DNA of 64,000 nt, from positions 1,178,001-1,242,000 of the forward strand of contig NZ_CP117996.1 in the NCBI RefSeq assembly GCF_028743715.1, in the 5' to 3' direction. The stretch comes from Microbacterium sp. Clip185. Its GTDB lineage: Bacteria > Actinomycetota > Actinomycetes > Actinomycetales > Microbacteriaceae. The position numbers and the translations under genes are program-made. This document shows, piece after piece, positions 52,252 to 60,689 of this stretch. Numbering within the stretch: position 1 is the stretch's first letter; every line of letters starts with the position of its first letter. The notes beneath the pieces are model-generated. The model was given only the letters and a program-made list of their open reading frames with translations, did no database searches and was not told the DNA's origin.

Positions 52252-53031
52252 TCAGGGGCGGACGGAGCGTTCCGCGATGTTCAGGGCGAGCCTTTCGGGC
52301 AGGCGCGGCGCGAGCCAGGAGACGAACGCGTTTCCGCGGCCGTCGACGACCGACGGTCTCCCGCGGCGCAGGGCGCGCAATGCGGTGTCGACGACCTGGT
52401 CGGGAGTCCGGCGGCTGCCGACGGCCGCGGCCTCGCCTGCGACGGTGAAGAACGCGGTGTCGGTTGCTCCGGGGCAGAGGGCGAGGACGTCGACGCCGGT
52501 GCCGCGGGTTTCGCGCCAGAGGGCGCGGGTGAAGGTGAGGACGTATGCCTTCGAGGCGGAATAGACGGCCATGTGCGGCACGGGCTGGAATCCGGCGGTG
52601 CTCGCGACGTTGACGATCGCGCCGCGGCGTCGCTCAAGCATCGGCGGAAGCAGAAGGGTGGTGAGTGCCGTGAGGCTCCGCACGTTGACGGCGATCTGCG
52701 TGGTCGCCGACCGCAGTGGCGCGGTGCCGAGGTCTCCGTGGATGCCGAGGCCGGCGTTGTTGATGAGAGCGTCGACCACGATCCGCTCGGTCTCCAGGCG
52801 CGCGACGAGAGTTTCAGCGGCGTCCGGGGTATCGAGGTCGTGCGCGAGGACGATGACAGTCACTCCGTGTCGAGCGCGGAGGTCAGCGGCGATCTCTTCG
52901 AGCACGTCGGCGCGTCGGGCTACGAGGACGAGGTCGCTGCCGGCGGCGGCGAGGCGGTGGGCGAACGAGTGCCCGATCCCAGAGGACGCTCCGGTGATGA
53001 GGGTGGTGGTTCCGGCGGCGATGGTGCGCAC
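52252..53031 (-). CDS. Short-chain dehydrogenase/reductase
   Basis: A 259-aa classical SDR. TGASSGIG binds the cofactor, NNAGLG follows, and the catalytic Ser, Tyr-x-x-x-Lys are in VASTAGF and YSASKAY. The Arg-containing VLVARRADVLEE loop suggests NADPH preference. GTG 53031 is preceded by AGGAG; a TTG 18 bp further upstream is an alternative. It is divergent from a TetR gene with an operator-like site between, so it is probably the target of that regulator. Its 3' end abuts the SnoaL remnant. Confidence 0.87.
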   Translation of the reverse strand: MRTIAAGTTTLITGASSGIGHSFAHRLAAAGSDLVLVARRADVLEEIAADLRARHGVTVIVLAHDLDTPDAAETLVARLETERIVVDALINNAGLGIHGDLGTAPLRSATTQIAVNVRSLTALTTLLLPPMLERRRGAIVNVASTAGFQPVPHMAVYSASKAYVLTFTRALWRETRGTGVDVLALCPGATDTAFFTVAGEAAAVGSRRTPDQVVDTALRALRRGRPSVVDGRGNAFVSWLAPRLPERLALNIAERSVRP

Positions 53032-53043
53032 GATGCTCCTAAT

Positions 53044-53067
53044 AAACAAACCAGTCGGTCTAATAAA
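53044..53067. promoter_or_regulatory. TetR-type operator in the SDR/TetR divergent spacer
   Basis: The sequence ACCAGTCGGT, flanked by A/T-rich arms on both sides (AAACA and TAATAAA), has the AccGactGgt core typical of TetR-family operators. It overlaps the region just upstream of both starts (53031 minus, 53087 plus). Confidence 0.5.
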
Positions 53068-53074
53068 AAGTGAC

Positions 53075-53080
53075 TATAGT
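53075..53080 (+). promoter_or_regulatory. -10 box of the TetR gene (leaderless)
   Basis: TATAGT ends 6 nt before ATG 53087, close to consensus and with no ribosome binding site. Confidence 0.5.
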
Positions 53081-53086
53081 GGCAAC

Positions 53087-53755
53087 ATGTCCCTACGTCC
53101 ACATCGCAGCGACGACATCGCTCCCGCACGCCGCGTGGGACGCCCCGCCGGGCCGACCTCTCAGGGAGCTGCGTCGCGCGATGTGATCATCGACGCTGCG
53201 GCAGGCGTGTTTGCCCGCCTCGGCTATGACCGAGCCCGCATGGTGGACATCGTGGAGGCGAGCGGGCTGTCGAAGGGGGCTGTCTACTTTCACTTCGACA
53301 GCAAAGAAGCCCTCGCGGTCGCAGTGCTCGAGGAACGACACCGCCGATGGCTCGCCGACGTGGAGCGCATCGTTGCGCAGACTCCGTCGGGCGAGCCCCG
53401 CATCCGGCGACTCCTGCCCGCGATGCTCTCCCTCCACGACGAGCACTCCGACGCCTGGGTGATCTCGCGCCTCACGCAGAGTCTCGCTGACGCCACATCC
53501 ACCCGTGACCTCGCCGCAGCGATGACGCAGCGGTGGATCGACGTCGTCGCCGAACTCATCCGCGACGCTCCACTCGGCGCCGACCTCGACCCCGACGCGC
53601 TCGCCACCGTGCTCGTCGGCGCCTTCGACGGGCTGAAGGTGACCGTTGACGTCGTGAGCGCGGGCGACCGTGACTCGGCCAGGCGGCTTCTGGCCGAGCG
53701 TGGTGCGCTTCTGGAACGGATGCTCTTTCAGGCCATCGGGCTTACCGTGAGCTGA
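53087..53755 (+). CDS. TetR family regulator
   Basis: A 222-aa one-domain-plus-ligand-pocket repressor. The N-terminal HTH is clear (DVIIDAAAGVFARLGYDRARMVDIVEASGLSKGAVYFHFDSKEALAVAVLEE). The C-terminal helical domain (HDEHSDAWVISRLTQSLAD and later) resembles gamma-butyrolactone-receptor-like members. ATG 53087 fits a leaderless start 6 nt after TATAGT. It most likely controls itself and the divergent SDR at 52252-53031. Confidence 0.86.
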   Translation: MSLRPHRSDDIAPARRVGRPAGPTSQGAASRDVIIDAAAGVFARLGYDRARMVDIVEASGLSKGAVYFHFDSKEALAVAVLEERHRRWLADVERIVAQTPSGEPRIRRLLPAMLSLHDEHSDAWVISRLTQSLADATSTRDLAAAMTQRWIDVVAELIRDAPLGADLDPDALATVLVGAFDGLKVTVDVVSAGDRDSARRLLAERGALLERMLFQAIGLTVS

Positions 53756-53817
53756 GACGACCCAAACCATCAGCTCCTGCTGGATGTCGCGGGGTCGCAG
53801 GCAAGGGTGCAGTATCC

Positions 53818-54687
53818 CTAAACAGCCATCCTCGTCGCCTCGGCGGCCGACCGCCACAGCCGCTCGAGCCGCTCCTTGTCCGTGGTGTGCTCGGCGGTCG
53901 CCGCCTCGGCTCGGTCTCCGAAGTACGTGCCAGTCACCCCATCGAGGTCGGGCGAGGTCGCGACCCAGTACGGCGTGTCTGCACCGTCTGAAGGGTTCGG
54001 CAGGTCCGCATCCGTGGCGCCGAACATCGCCAGTGCCTTCTTTGCGAGCCCCGGGATGCCGGTCATCAGTCCGGTCTGGCCGATGATGCCCGGGTGTACG
54101 CCGTTCACGGTGATCGCGGTGCCCGCGAGGCGGTCGGCGAGCGCGTAGGCGAGCATGACGTCCATGTTCTTGCTGTGTCCGTACAGGGCGAACGCCTGCA
54201 GATCCGGGTCGGGGAACATCAGGTCCGCGGACGTGTAGGTGAGATCGTCCACATCCACCACGAGCCCTGCGGAACCGGCGGGCTCAGCCCCGAGCACGAC
54301 AAAGCGCGATGCGTGGTTCGGGAACGCTTCGGCCAGCCGGCGGAGCAGGATGTAGGGCGCGAGGAAGTTCACCACGACGGTCAACGGGATGCCGTCGCTG
54401 TTGCGCTGTGCCACGGGCGCGACCAGCGCGGCGTTGCTCACGACGACATCGGGCGCGTCCCGGGTGGCGAGCCGGTCGGCGAGAGCGTGGACCTGCGCGA
54501 GATCGGCGAAGTCGGCCTGTTCCACGCCGACGCACACGAGGGGAGCGGCCGCGCGCAACTCTTCGGCGACGGATGTGAGACGCTCGGCGCTGCGTCCGAC
54601 GAGGACGACGTCGTGTCCGTCGTCGACGAATCGGTGCGCGATAGCCGCGCCGATTCCGCTGGTCGCGCCGGTGATGAGAGCTTTCAT
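53818..54687 (-). CDS. Short-chain dehydrogenase/reductase, WWOX/retinol dehydrogenase-like
   Basis: A 289-aa SDR. The cofactor loop TGATSGIG, SNAAL (NNAG-like) and YGHSKNM (catalytic Tyr and Lys) are present, and the C-terminal extension with HPGIIGQTGL is typical of the protochlorophyllide-reductase/retinol-dehydrogenase-like group. Start ATG 54687 has an AAGGA upstream; the frame is open to 54741. Substrate unknown. It is divergent from a TetR gene with two perfect operators between, so it is its probable target. Confidence 0.85.
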   Translation of the reverse strand: MKALITGATSGIGAAIAHRFVDDGHDVVLVGRSAERLTSVAEELRAAAPLVCVGVEQADFADLAQVHALADRLATRDAPDVVVSNAALVAPVAQRNSDGIPLTVVVNFLAPYILLRRLAEAFPNHASRFVVLGAEPAGSAGLVVDVDDLTYTSADLMFPDPDLQAFALYGHSKNMDVMLAYALADRLAGTAITVNGVHPGIIGQTGLMTGIPGLAKKALAMFGATDADLPNPSDGADTPYWVATSPDLDGVTGTYFGDRAEAATAEHTTDKERLERLWRSAAEATRMAV

Positions 54688-54713
54688 TCGAGTATCCTTA
54701 CTTTCAGAACGTG

Positions 54714-54730
54714 GGTTGACGGTGTCAACC
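54714..54730. promoter_or_regulatory. Operator O1 of the second TetR gene
   Basis: GGTTGAC and GTCAACC flank a GGT centre: a perfect 7-bp inverted repeat. The same arms recur 37 bp away at O2. It lies 27 bp upstream of the SDR ATG (minus strand). Confidence 0.72.
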
Positions 54731-54750
54731 AGGACGAGCATGAACGATCA

Positions 54751-54767
54751 GGTTGACGTTGTCAACC
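54751..54767. promoter_or_regulatory. Operator O2 of the second TetR gene
   Basis: GGTTGAC, a GTT centre and GTCAACC, extended by one A-T pair to 8-bp arms. It ends 15 bp before the TetR GTG at 54783. The spacing of 37 bp to O1 places both on nearly the same face of the helix. Confidence 0.72.
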
Positions 54768-54782
54768 TGGATGGGAGGATGC

Positions 54783-55355
54783 GTGGAAGCCACAGCCACG
54801 CGGGACCGGTTGATCGAGGCGGCTCTGGATCTCCTCGACGAAGGTGGCCCGGCTCTGGTCACCCTCCGCGAGGTGGGTCGGCGAGCGGGGGTCTCGCACA
54901 ACGCGCCCTACAAGCACTTCGCGAACAAGGAGGACCTGCTCGCCCAGATCGCCGCGCGGGAGCTCGCGTACCTGCAGGGGGAACTCGCCGCCGACCTCGA
55001 CAACGGCCTCAGTCCGGAGGAGGCGCTGGCACGGTCGGTCATCCTGCAGACTGCCCGAGCCGTCGAGTTCCCCGAGCGCTACCGCCTGATCTACGGCAGG
55101 TGGAACGCGTCCGCCGAACTGGACCGTGTCGCCTTCGAGTCCTCGGCCCTGATGACCTCCACCGTGCGGCACGCCCAGGAGCGTGGGGCCCTGCTCTCCG
55201 GCGACCCGGAGCGCATAGCGGCGCTTCTGCGAGCCGCCGGGCGCGGCGCAGCGGAACTCGAGACGGCCGGCCATCTCGCGCCGGACGGTAAGGGCAAGGC
55301 GAGTGCCACTGACCTGATCGGTGACCTCCTGCGTCTGCTCAGCAGCAACGGCTGA
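54783..55355 (+). CDS. TetR family regulator with WHG-type C-terminal domain
   Basis: A 190-aa regulator. HTH: TRDRLIEAALDLLDEGGPALVTLREVGRRAGVSHNAPYKHFANKEDLLAQIAARE. The C-terminal segment (PERYRLIYGRWNASAELDRVAFESSALMTSTV) matches the pattern of the TetR_C_33/WHG group. GTG 54783 is preceded by GGGAGG; an in-frame ATG at 54771 and one at 54753 would put the operator inside the gene. It is divergent from the SDR and should bind O1 and O2. Confidence 0.85.
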   Translation: MEATATRDRLIEAALDLLDEGGPALVTLREVGRRAGVSHNAPYKHFANKEDLLAQIAARELAYLQGELAADLDNGLSPEEALARSVILQTARAVEFPERYRLIYGRWNASAELDRVAFESSALMTSTVRHAQERGALLSGDPERIAALLRAAGRGAAELETAGHLAPDGKGKASATDLIGDLLRLLSSNG

Positions 55356-55362
55356 TTTGGGT

Positions 55363-55431
55363 GGGTTCCCCGCGGGCAGACATTCCCCGTCCCCCGCAGT
55401 GGGGCGTGGCGTGCCCACGGCGCGTCCCGAC
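55363..55431 (+). repeat. Island-flanking repeat, copy B
   Basis: Sixty-nine base pairs from GGGTTCCCCGCGGGC to GTCCCGAC, matching copy A (49211-49280) at about 79% of aligned positions. It lies in the spacer just after the TetR gene and ends the accessory block that starts at tRNA-Pro. It does not extend into the tRNA-derived CGGAA. Confidence 0.7.
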
Positions 55432-55561
55432 GTGCATCGCGGCAACTGGACCCTGTCCGATCTCCTCTGCTTGACTCGACGTACCCGACGGCCATAGCGA
55501 GAGCACTGCGCGGGGACTGTGGCGTGCGGGTCGCGCGGAGGCATCGGGCCAAGGAGAATGC

Positions 55562-57583
55562 ATGATCACTGAGTCAGCGTGGGGGCCGCTGGAGTCTGCT
55601 CTCACCGTCCTCGTCTCCCTGGTCGGCCTAGGACTGACCCTGGTCGTCCTCGTGACAAGCGTTCGGCGCGCATTGGGAGTGCGTATCGGGTGGATTCGCG
55701 CCGGTCTCGTCTTGTTCCTCGCTTGGGGGATCGGACTTCCCCTGAGCGGAACGCTGGCGGTCGCACTCGGCATCGCCCGTCCCGACGGCTCTCTCATGAC
55801 GTCCGAGATGGTTGCGGGACTGTTCTTCCTCGCGGTGCTCGCATGGATCTTCGTCGCCTGTCTCGCCACCCTGATCGTCCTCGAGGCGTTCATGCCGACA
55901 GGCCACGTGCCAGGGCCGCGCGAGGCGTGGACGCGGTCCGTCCGCGCCACTCGTCGATCCGTTCGTTACGGCCGCATCATCTGGGTCGGAGCGACCACCG
56001 GCATGAACGCAGTCATTCGGTCCGGGCCACGAAGCGAGGTCTTCGGAGAGGTGTTCGTGCGCTTCTGCAACCGGGCCGGTGTCACCTTCGTGAAACTCGG
56101 TCAGATTCTTGCGACGCGAACCGATCTCTTTCCCGCGGAGTTCACGACTGCGATCTCTGCCCTTCAATCCGATGCGGACCCCGAACCGACCGCGAACATT
56201 GTCGCCACCGTCCTCGCCGAGCAGGGCGTCGCTGCCCGAGAGTTGTTCGCCTCATTCGACGAGGTTCCCTTGGGGGCCGCCTCTGTTGCGCAAGTGCACG
56301 CGGCGACACTGCGGGATGGTCGTGACGTCGTGGTGAAGGTTCAGCGCCCCGGGGCTCGCGCGCAGGTGGAGGTCGACACCGACATCCTGATCCGGATCGC
56401 TCGCACCGTCGAGTCGCGACAGCCCTGGGCGCGCGAGATGGACCTTTCCGGCCTCGCATCGGGTTTCTCTGGGTCGCTCCGCGACGAGCTCGACTACCGT
56501 CTCGAAGCGCGCAACACGATGATGGGGGCCGCGGCGCTCTCATCGCACGCGGACATCGTCGTCCCGGCGGTCGTCTCCGAGCTCTCCACTCGGCGGATGC
56601 TCGTGCTCGAACGGCTCAGGGGGAGACCCTTGACGGGAGAGGCGGTCGCTGTGCTCGACCCGCAGCGTCGCACCGCCCTTGCTCGCACGCTCATCACCGC
56701 GTCCTTGACAACCATCCTGGTCGAGGGCGTCTTCCACGCGGACCTTCATCCGGGCAACATCCTCGTGCTCGATGACCAGCGTCTCGGGATCCTGGATTTC
56801 GGCGTCATCGGCGTGCTCGACAGTGAGACTCGTCGGCTCCTCGGCGGGCTGCTTCTCGCGGTCCTCGCGGGCGATGCCGCGCTTGCAACAACCACTCTCA
56901 CGCTCGCCTTCGAGACTCGTCCCACCTTGGACATGGGGCGCCTCCGTCGCGATCTGGGTCGCGAGATCACGATGCTCCGACTGCAGGATCGCCTCGACGT
57001 CGAGGCATTTGCCCGGGTGTTCGAAGTGCTTCGCGCACACGGCATCCGCGTACCCGGAGACGCTGCGGCGGCCGTGAGGACCCTGGTCAACATCGACGGT
57101 GCGGTGCGGATCATCGATCCAGCGACCAGTCTTGTCGAGGTTGCGCGGACGATCGCTCCTGATGTCATGCGCGCCCAATCTGATCTGGCGCGGAGCATCC
57201 CTGAGATGGCGGGCACCGCCCTCGCGGTGGGCGTCGTGGCCACGAGGCTGCCCGCGCGTCTGGATCGCATCACCGAGGCTCTGGATCGTGCGCCCTTGGG
57301 TCGGGGAACGCGGGTCCTCCACGATCCGGACGACAGACGATGGATAGGTGCTCAGATCACCGACGTGCTGACCGCAGGATTTGGGATGATCGCCTGCGTT
57401 CTCGCTGTCATCCTGGTCCTGCACACCGGCGGGCCGATGCTGACGCCATCTCTCTCGCTCTCCGCGCTGTCCGGTGCGTTCGTCGGTGCGGGCGGTATGG
57501 TGCTCGCGCTCCGAACCCTCGTGCGACTGTTCTCGGTGTCCGGCCGCGTGCGCTCTAGGACCCCGTCGGATCGGGTCGGCTGA
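55562..57583 (+). CDS. UbiB/ABC1-type atypical kinase with N-terminal membrane region
   Basis: A 673-aa member of the UbiB/ADCK family, ATP-binding proteins that support quinone or lipid metabolism. Three hydrophobic segments occupy residues ~10-120, ahead of the kinase-like domain with KxGQ (Lys178-Gln181), the Ala-rich loop PLGAASVAQVHAA in place of a Gly-rich loop, VVVKVQRP (nucleotide Lys), ELDYRLEARN, HADLHPGN (from His392) and LDFGVIG (Asp of the DFG-like motif). Two more helices end the protein. AAGGAGAATGC precedes the ATG. No ubi/men genes are nearby, so the partner pathway is unknown. Confidence 0.87.
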   Translation: MITESAWGPLESALTVLVSLVGLGLTLVVLVTSVRRALGVRIGWIRAGLVLFLAWGIGLPLSGTLAVALGIARPDGSLMTSEMVAGLFFLAVLAWIFVACLATLIVLEAFMPTGHVPGPREAWTRSVRATRRSVRYGRIIWVGATTGMNAVIRSGPRSEVFGEVFVRFCNRAGVTFVKLGQILATRTDLFPAEFTTAISALQSDADPEPTANIVATVLAEQGVAARELFASFDEVPLGAASVAQVHAATLRDGRDVVVKVQRPGARAQVEVDTDILIRIARTVESRQPWAREMDLSGLASGFSGSLRDELDYRLEARNTMMGAAALSSHADIVVPAVVSELSTRRMLVLERLRGRPLTGEAVAVLDPQRRTALARTLITASLTTILVEGVFHADLHPGNILVLDDQRLGILDFGVIGVLDSETRRLLGGLLLAVLAGDAALATTTLTLAFETRPTLDMGRLRRDLGREITMLRLQDRLDVEAFARVFEVLRAHGIRVPGDAAAAVRTLVNIDGAVRIIDPATSLVEVARTIAPDVMRAQSDLARSIPEMAGTALAVGVVATRLPARLDRITEALDRAPLGRGTRVLHDPDDRRWIGAQITDVLTAGFGMIACVLAVILVLHTGGPMLTPSLSLSALSGAFVGAGGMVLALRTLVRLFSVSGRVRSRTPSDRVG

Positions 57584-57657
57584 ACCGAGCCGTCATCGGG
57601 CACTTCGACGGCGAGGCGGCGTGCTACCGCAACGGATCGAATTCCCGCCGCGTGAAG

Positions 57658-57690
57658 CGGTGAAGTGATGGCAACCGAGTCGCTTCACCG
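57658..57690 (+). other. Hairpin downstream of the UbiB-like gene
   Basis: CGGTGAAGTGA (57658-57668) pairs with TCGCTTCACCG (57680-57690), 11 bp with one G-U, around an 11-nt loop. There is no U-run after it, so it may be a factor-dependent terminator or an RNA-stability element. Confidence 0.4.
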
Positions 57691-57771
57691 GTTACTCACA
57701 AGCCCATCGCGCCGAGGCAGCTTTTCCGCCTAGCCTGACGCGAGTACTGACATCTCATCGGGGAGGAAAAG

Positions 57772-58032
57772 ATGAACGTCAAGAAGAATCTCGTCACCGG
57801 CTTGCTTGCGCTGGGCATGATCGGCGGCGCGGGCATGATCGCGGCTCCGGGAGCGGCCGCAGTCACCGAGGTCCGTGAGAACTACACGCACTACTCGACC
57901 AAGTCCGAGTGCGAGGGCTGGCGGAGCTCGACGCTCAACCGCTTGCGGGCGACGGGGCGAGAAGTGACCGCGTACACGCCCTGCCACTACAACGGCGCCG
58001 AGAAGTGGAAGTTCCAGGTTTGGTACATCTGA
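57772..58032 (+). CDS. Small secreted protein
   Basis: An 86-aa precursor with a clear Sec signal peptide (KKNLVTGLLALGMIGGAGMIAAPGAAA, cleavage near residue 29) and a mature part of about 57 residues with two Cys (ECEGW and PCHYN) likely to form a disulfide. The mature chain is rich in Tyr, Trp, Thr and charged residues (VRENYTHYSTKSECEGWRSS, then EKWKFQVWYI). It has a strong GGGGAGGAAAAG binding site. I do not recognise the family; a secreted effector, bacteriocin-like peptide or cell-surface protein are all possible. Confidence 0.75.
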   Translation: MNVKKNLVTGLLALGMIGGAGMIAAPGAAAVTEVRENYTHYSTKSECEGWRSSTLNRLRATGREVTAYTPCHYNGAEKWKFQVWYI

Positions 58033-58035
58033 CGG

Positions 58036-58443
58036 TTACGCACCCTCGGTCGACGCGTCGAAAAAGGCCCGTGCCTGGGCGACGGAATCCATGTGGTCCT
58101 CGGCCCACTCCTTGATGCTGATCATCAGGGGGAGCAGATCGTGGCCGAGTCCGGACAGCTCGTAATCGACGCGCACCGGGACGGAGGCCGTGACCGTGCG
58201 CACGACCAGGCCGTCGCGTTCGAGCGTTCGCAGAGTCTGGGTCAGCATCTTCGGGCTGATGCCGGCGATCGCCCGCGTCAGCGCGTTGTATCGCTGCGGT
58301 CCATCCGCCAGCGCCACGAGCACGAGACCGACCCACTTGTCGCTGATCGTCGCGAACAGTTGCCGCGTGGGGCAGGAGGCGAGGAACGCGTCGTACTGAG
58401 CCTTGCGCTCCGTGCGTCGTTCGCGTGCCGTCAGCGTGACCAT
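58036..58443 (-). CDS. HxlR family transcriptional regulator
   Basis: A 135-aa winged-helix regulator. FATISDKWVGLVLVALADGPQRYNALTRAIAGISPKMLTQTLRTLERDGLVVR is the HxlR/YodB-like DNA-binding domain; Cys near residue 24 (FLASCPTRQ) is the conserved redox-sensing Cys of the YodB/QorR group that responds to quinones or aldehydes. ATG 58443 has GAGGAG upstream. It is divergent from a quinone-oxidoreductase-like gene, a classical QorR-type arrangement. Confidence 0.9.
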   Translation of the reverse strand: MVTLTARERRTERKAQYDAFLASCPTRQLFATISDKWVGLVLVALADGPQRYNALTRAIAGISPKMLTQTLRTLERDGLVVRTVTASVPVRVDYELSGLGHDLLPLMISIKEWAEDHMDSVAQARAFFDASTEGA

Positions 58444-58470
58444 GTGCTTCTCCTCTGTATGTAACGCACT

Positions 58471-58486
58471 AAAAGGTACGTACTGA
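58471..58486. promoter_or_regulatory. HxlR-type operator in the divergent spacer
   Basis: The core GTACGTAC (58476-58483) is a perfect 8-bp palindrome in AAAAGGTACGTACTGA. YodB/HxlR sites typically have TACnnnnnnnGTA-like symmetry; the position between the divergent genes fits autoregulation. Confidence 0.5.
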
Positions 58487-58564
58487 CGAGAAGGTAGCAC
58501 TTTTCCTATCGTGAGTCCGAGGTCGGAACCGCCGGTCTCACTTACTCATGAAGGAGGAATGCTC

Positions 58565-59488
58565 ATGCGCGCAATCGTCGTCTCGAACTTCGGGGGTCCC
58601 GACTCGCTTCGTGTGACCGACATCCCCGAGCCGCGCCCCGGCCACGGGGAGGTGCGGGTGAACATCGCCGCTCGTGCAATCAACCCCATCGACATCCTCC
58701 TCCGCAGCGGTGCGCTGCGTGATGCCGTGCCCGAGCGGCAGTTCTCCGTGCCCGGGTTCGACTTCGCGGGCACTGTCGCCGCAGCCGGTCCTGGCGTCGC
58801 GGGCCTGGATGTCGGGTCCGCCGTGATCGGCATCTCGCCCTGGTTCACAACGCACGCCGGTTCCTACGCGGACGAGATCGTGGTTCCCGCTGACGCGGTC
58901 GCCCTCGCGCCGGCCTCGGCGGATGCGGTCGCCGCGGCCACGCTCCCGCTGAACGGTGCGACGGCGTGGCTCGCGGTCGACGCGGCACAGGCTGCGCCGG
59001 GTGCAACCGTCGTCGTGACCGGAGCTGCCGGCGGTGTGGGAGGCTTCGCGGTACAGCTCGCCGCGGCTCGCGGTGCGAGAGTGATTGGCGTTGCGGCGCC
59101 CGGCGACGCCGATCTTCTCGGTGATCTCGGTGCCACCGCACTCGTGCCGCGCGACGCGGACCTCGCGTCGGAGCTCGCGCGCATCGCGCCACAGGGTGTG
59201 GACGCGCTGATCGATGCCGCCTCGCTCGGGCGCATCGACCTTGTGCGCGACGGGGGCCGGTTTGTATCGGTGTTGGCTCCCGCCGCTCCCGCCCCGGAAC
59301 GCGGTGTCACGATCGAGACCGTCCAGCACACGCCCGACGGTGCTCTGCTCGCCCGGCTTGCCGCATCCGTGGACGCGGGAGAGCTCACGCCGCGCGTCGC
59401 TCGGGTCCTCCCGCTCGATCAGGCACCGCGCGGGCATGAGCTCTTCGAGACCGGCGGCGTGCGCGGACGGATCGTGCTCGCCGACTGA
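58565..59488 (+). CDS. Zinc-independent quinone oxidoreductase-like (MDR) NADP-dependent enzyme
   Basis: A 307-aa medium-chain reductase of the QOR type. The GroES-like N-terminal part (IVVSNFGGPDSLRVTDIPEPRPGHGEVRVNIAARAINPIDI) has no zinc Cys/His set, and the Rossmann loop VVTGAAGGVGGFAVQLA follows. It likely reduces quinones or enones with NADPH. ATG 58565 is 7 nt after AAGGAGG; earlier ATGs at 58559 (1 nt after the site) are less likely. It is controlled by the divergent HxlR gene. Confidence 0.9.
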   Translation: MRAIVVSNFGGPDSLRVTDIPEPRPGHGEVRVNIAARAINPIDILLRSGALRDAVPERQFSVPGFDFAGTVAAAGPGVAGLDVGSAVIGISPWFTTHAGSYADEIVVPADAVALAPASADAVAAATLPLNGATAWLAVDAAQAAPGATVVVTGAAGGVGGFAVQLAAARGARVIGVAAPGDADLLGDLGATALVPRDADLASELARIAPQGVDALIDAASLGRIDLVRDGGRFVSVLAPAAPAPERGVTIETVQHTPDGALLARLAASVDAGELTPRVARVLPLDQAPRGHELFETGGVRGRIVLAD

Positions 59489-59559
59489 ACGGGCAACGAG
59501 GGGCCGTCGTGCGTGCTTCCGCCGCGACGGACCCTCGTGCGCGACGCCGGGGCCGAAGG

Positions 59560-60609
59560 TCAGGCAGGCAGATACCGCATGCCCATCCGGTCGAGAACCT
59601 CCTCGAGTGTCTGATCGGCGATACGATTCGCCCGCTCGATGCCGGCCGCGAGAGCCCCATCGACGACGTCTGCGTCGTCCGCGAGCGCGGCCCGGCGTCG
59701 TCTGTGCTCCGCGAACCGCTCGTTGACCGCCTCGGTCGCGACGCGCTTGAGCTCGCTGCTGCCGCGATCGCCGATCGCCTCCGCGATGTGCTCCGGCGCC
59801 GTTCCGGTGCACAGGGATGCCGTGGTTAGGAGCGCAGCCACGCCTGGGCGCCGCTCGGGGTCGAAGGTGATGCGGCGCCCGCCGTCTGTCGTGGCTCGTC
59901 GGATCACTGCGGCAGTCTCGTCGTCGCCCATACCGAGCGCGATCGCGTTGCCGTAGCTCTTCGACATCTTCCGCCCGTCCACTCCCGGCACCTCGGGCGA
60001 GGCGGTCACGAAGGGTTCCGGTTCGGGGAAGAGTGCGCCGAACCGTTCGTTGAAACGCCGTGCGACGGTCCGGGTCATCTCGACATGTGGCAGATTGTCC
60101 TTTCCCACGGGCACCAGGTTGCCCTTGCAGAACAGGATGTCGGCTGCCTGGTGCACGGGATACGTGAGCATGAGTGCGCTGAGCGCGCGCCCTGACGCTG
60201 CCGTCTCCGCCTTGACGGTTGGATTGCGGTGCAGCTCCGCCTCGGTGACGAGGCTCAGGAATGGGAGGAGAAGCTGGTTGAGTGCCGGCACCGCAGAGTG
60301 CGGGAAGATCGTCGTCGCGGCGGGATCGAGGCCGGCCGCCAGATAGTCGAGCACTGCTTCGCGCACATTCACACCGACGTCGCGTGCCGTGTCCCGATCC
60401 GTGATGACCTGGTAATCGGCGAGCACGAGGAAGATTTCGACGCCGCGGGATTGGAGTGCGACCCGCTCGGAGAGGGTTCCGAAGTAGTGGCCGAGGTGGA
60501 GTCGGCCGGTGGGGCGTTCGCCGGTGAGCACGCGGAACCGCGACGGCTCGGCCCGGATGCGGCCGTCCAAGTCGGCCATCCTGGCCTGCGTTGCGGTGTA
60601 TGAGTCCAT
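59560..60609 (-). CDS. trpS: Tryptophanyl-tRNA synthetase, resembling the auxiliary class
   Basis: A 349-aa class I synthetase charging tRNA-Trp. The HIGH-like HLGH is at residues 38-41 and KMSKS at 214-218. The segments ERPTGRLHLGHYFGTL and LADYQVITDRD, then PALNQLLLPFLSLVTEAEL with HRNPTVK, match what I recall of the auxiliary indolmycin-resistant TrpRS of streptomycetes (TrpRS1), unlike the housekeeping SGxxPSxxxHLGNYLG type. ATG 60609 has AAAGGG 7-12 nt upstream. The gene is preceded by a leader peptide with two Trp codons and four hairpin segments, so it is probably induced when charged tRNA-Trp is scarce. Confidence 0.9.
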   Translation of the reverse strand: MDSYTATQARMADLDGRIRAEPSRFRVLTGERPTGRLHLGHYFGTLSERVALQSRGVEIFLVLADYQVITDRDTARDVGVNVREAVLDYLAAGLDPAATTIFPHSAVPALNQLLLPFLSLVTEAELHRNPTVKAETAASGRALSALMLTYPVHQAADILFCKGNLVPVGKDNLPHVEMTRTVARRFNERFGALFPEPEPFVTASPEVPGVDGRKMSKSYGNAIALGMGDDETAAVIRRATTDGGRRITFDPERRPGVAALLTTASLCTGTAPEHIAEAIGDRGSSELKRVATEAVNERFAEHRRRRAALADDADVVDGALAAGIERANRIADQTLEEVLDRMGMRYLPA

Positions 60610-60654
60610 GAGAGCCCTTTCGAAGTCAGGACTGCACGGAGAGACCGCGGGGGT

Positions 60655-60675
60655 GCGGGCTGCCGTGCAGCCCGC
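60655..60675 (-). promoter_or_regulatory. trpS attenuator hairpin (segments 3:4)
   Basis: GCGGGCTGC (60675-60667, segment 3) and GCAGCCCGC (60663-60655, segment 4) form a perfect 9-bp stem with a 3-nt loop. Segment 3 contains GGCTGC, able to pair with segment 2 (GCAGCC, 60696-60691), so the two structures are mutually exclusive. The downstream bases lack a U-run, which is often the case in high-GC actinobacterial terminators. Confidence 0.7.
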
Positions 60676-60689
60676 GGAGATGCGTCACC

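Noticed and set aside
57658..57690. Rho-independent terminator after the UbiB-like gene
   Set aside because: A good stem but no U-run; kept only as a hairpin.
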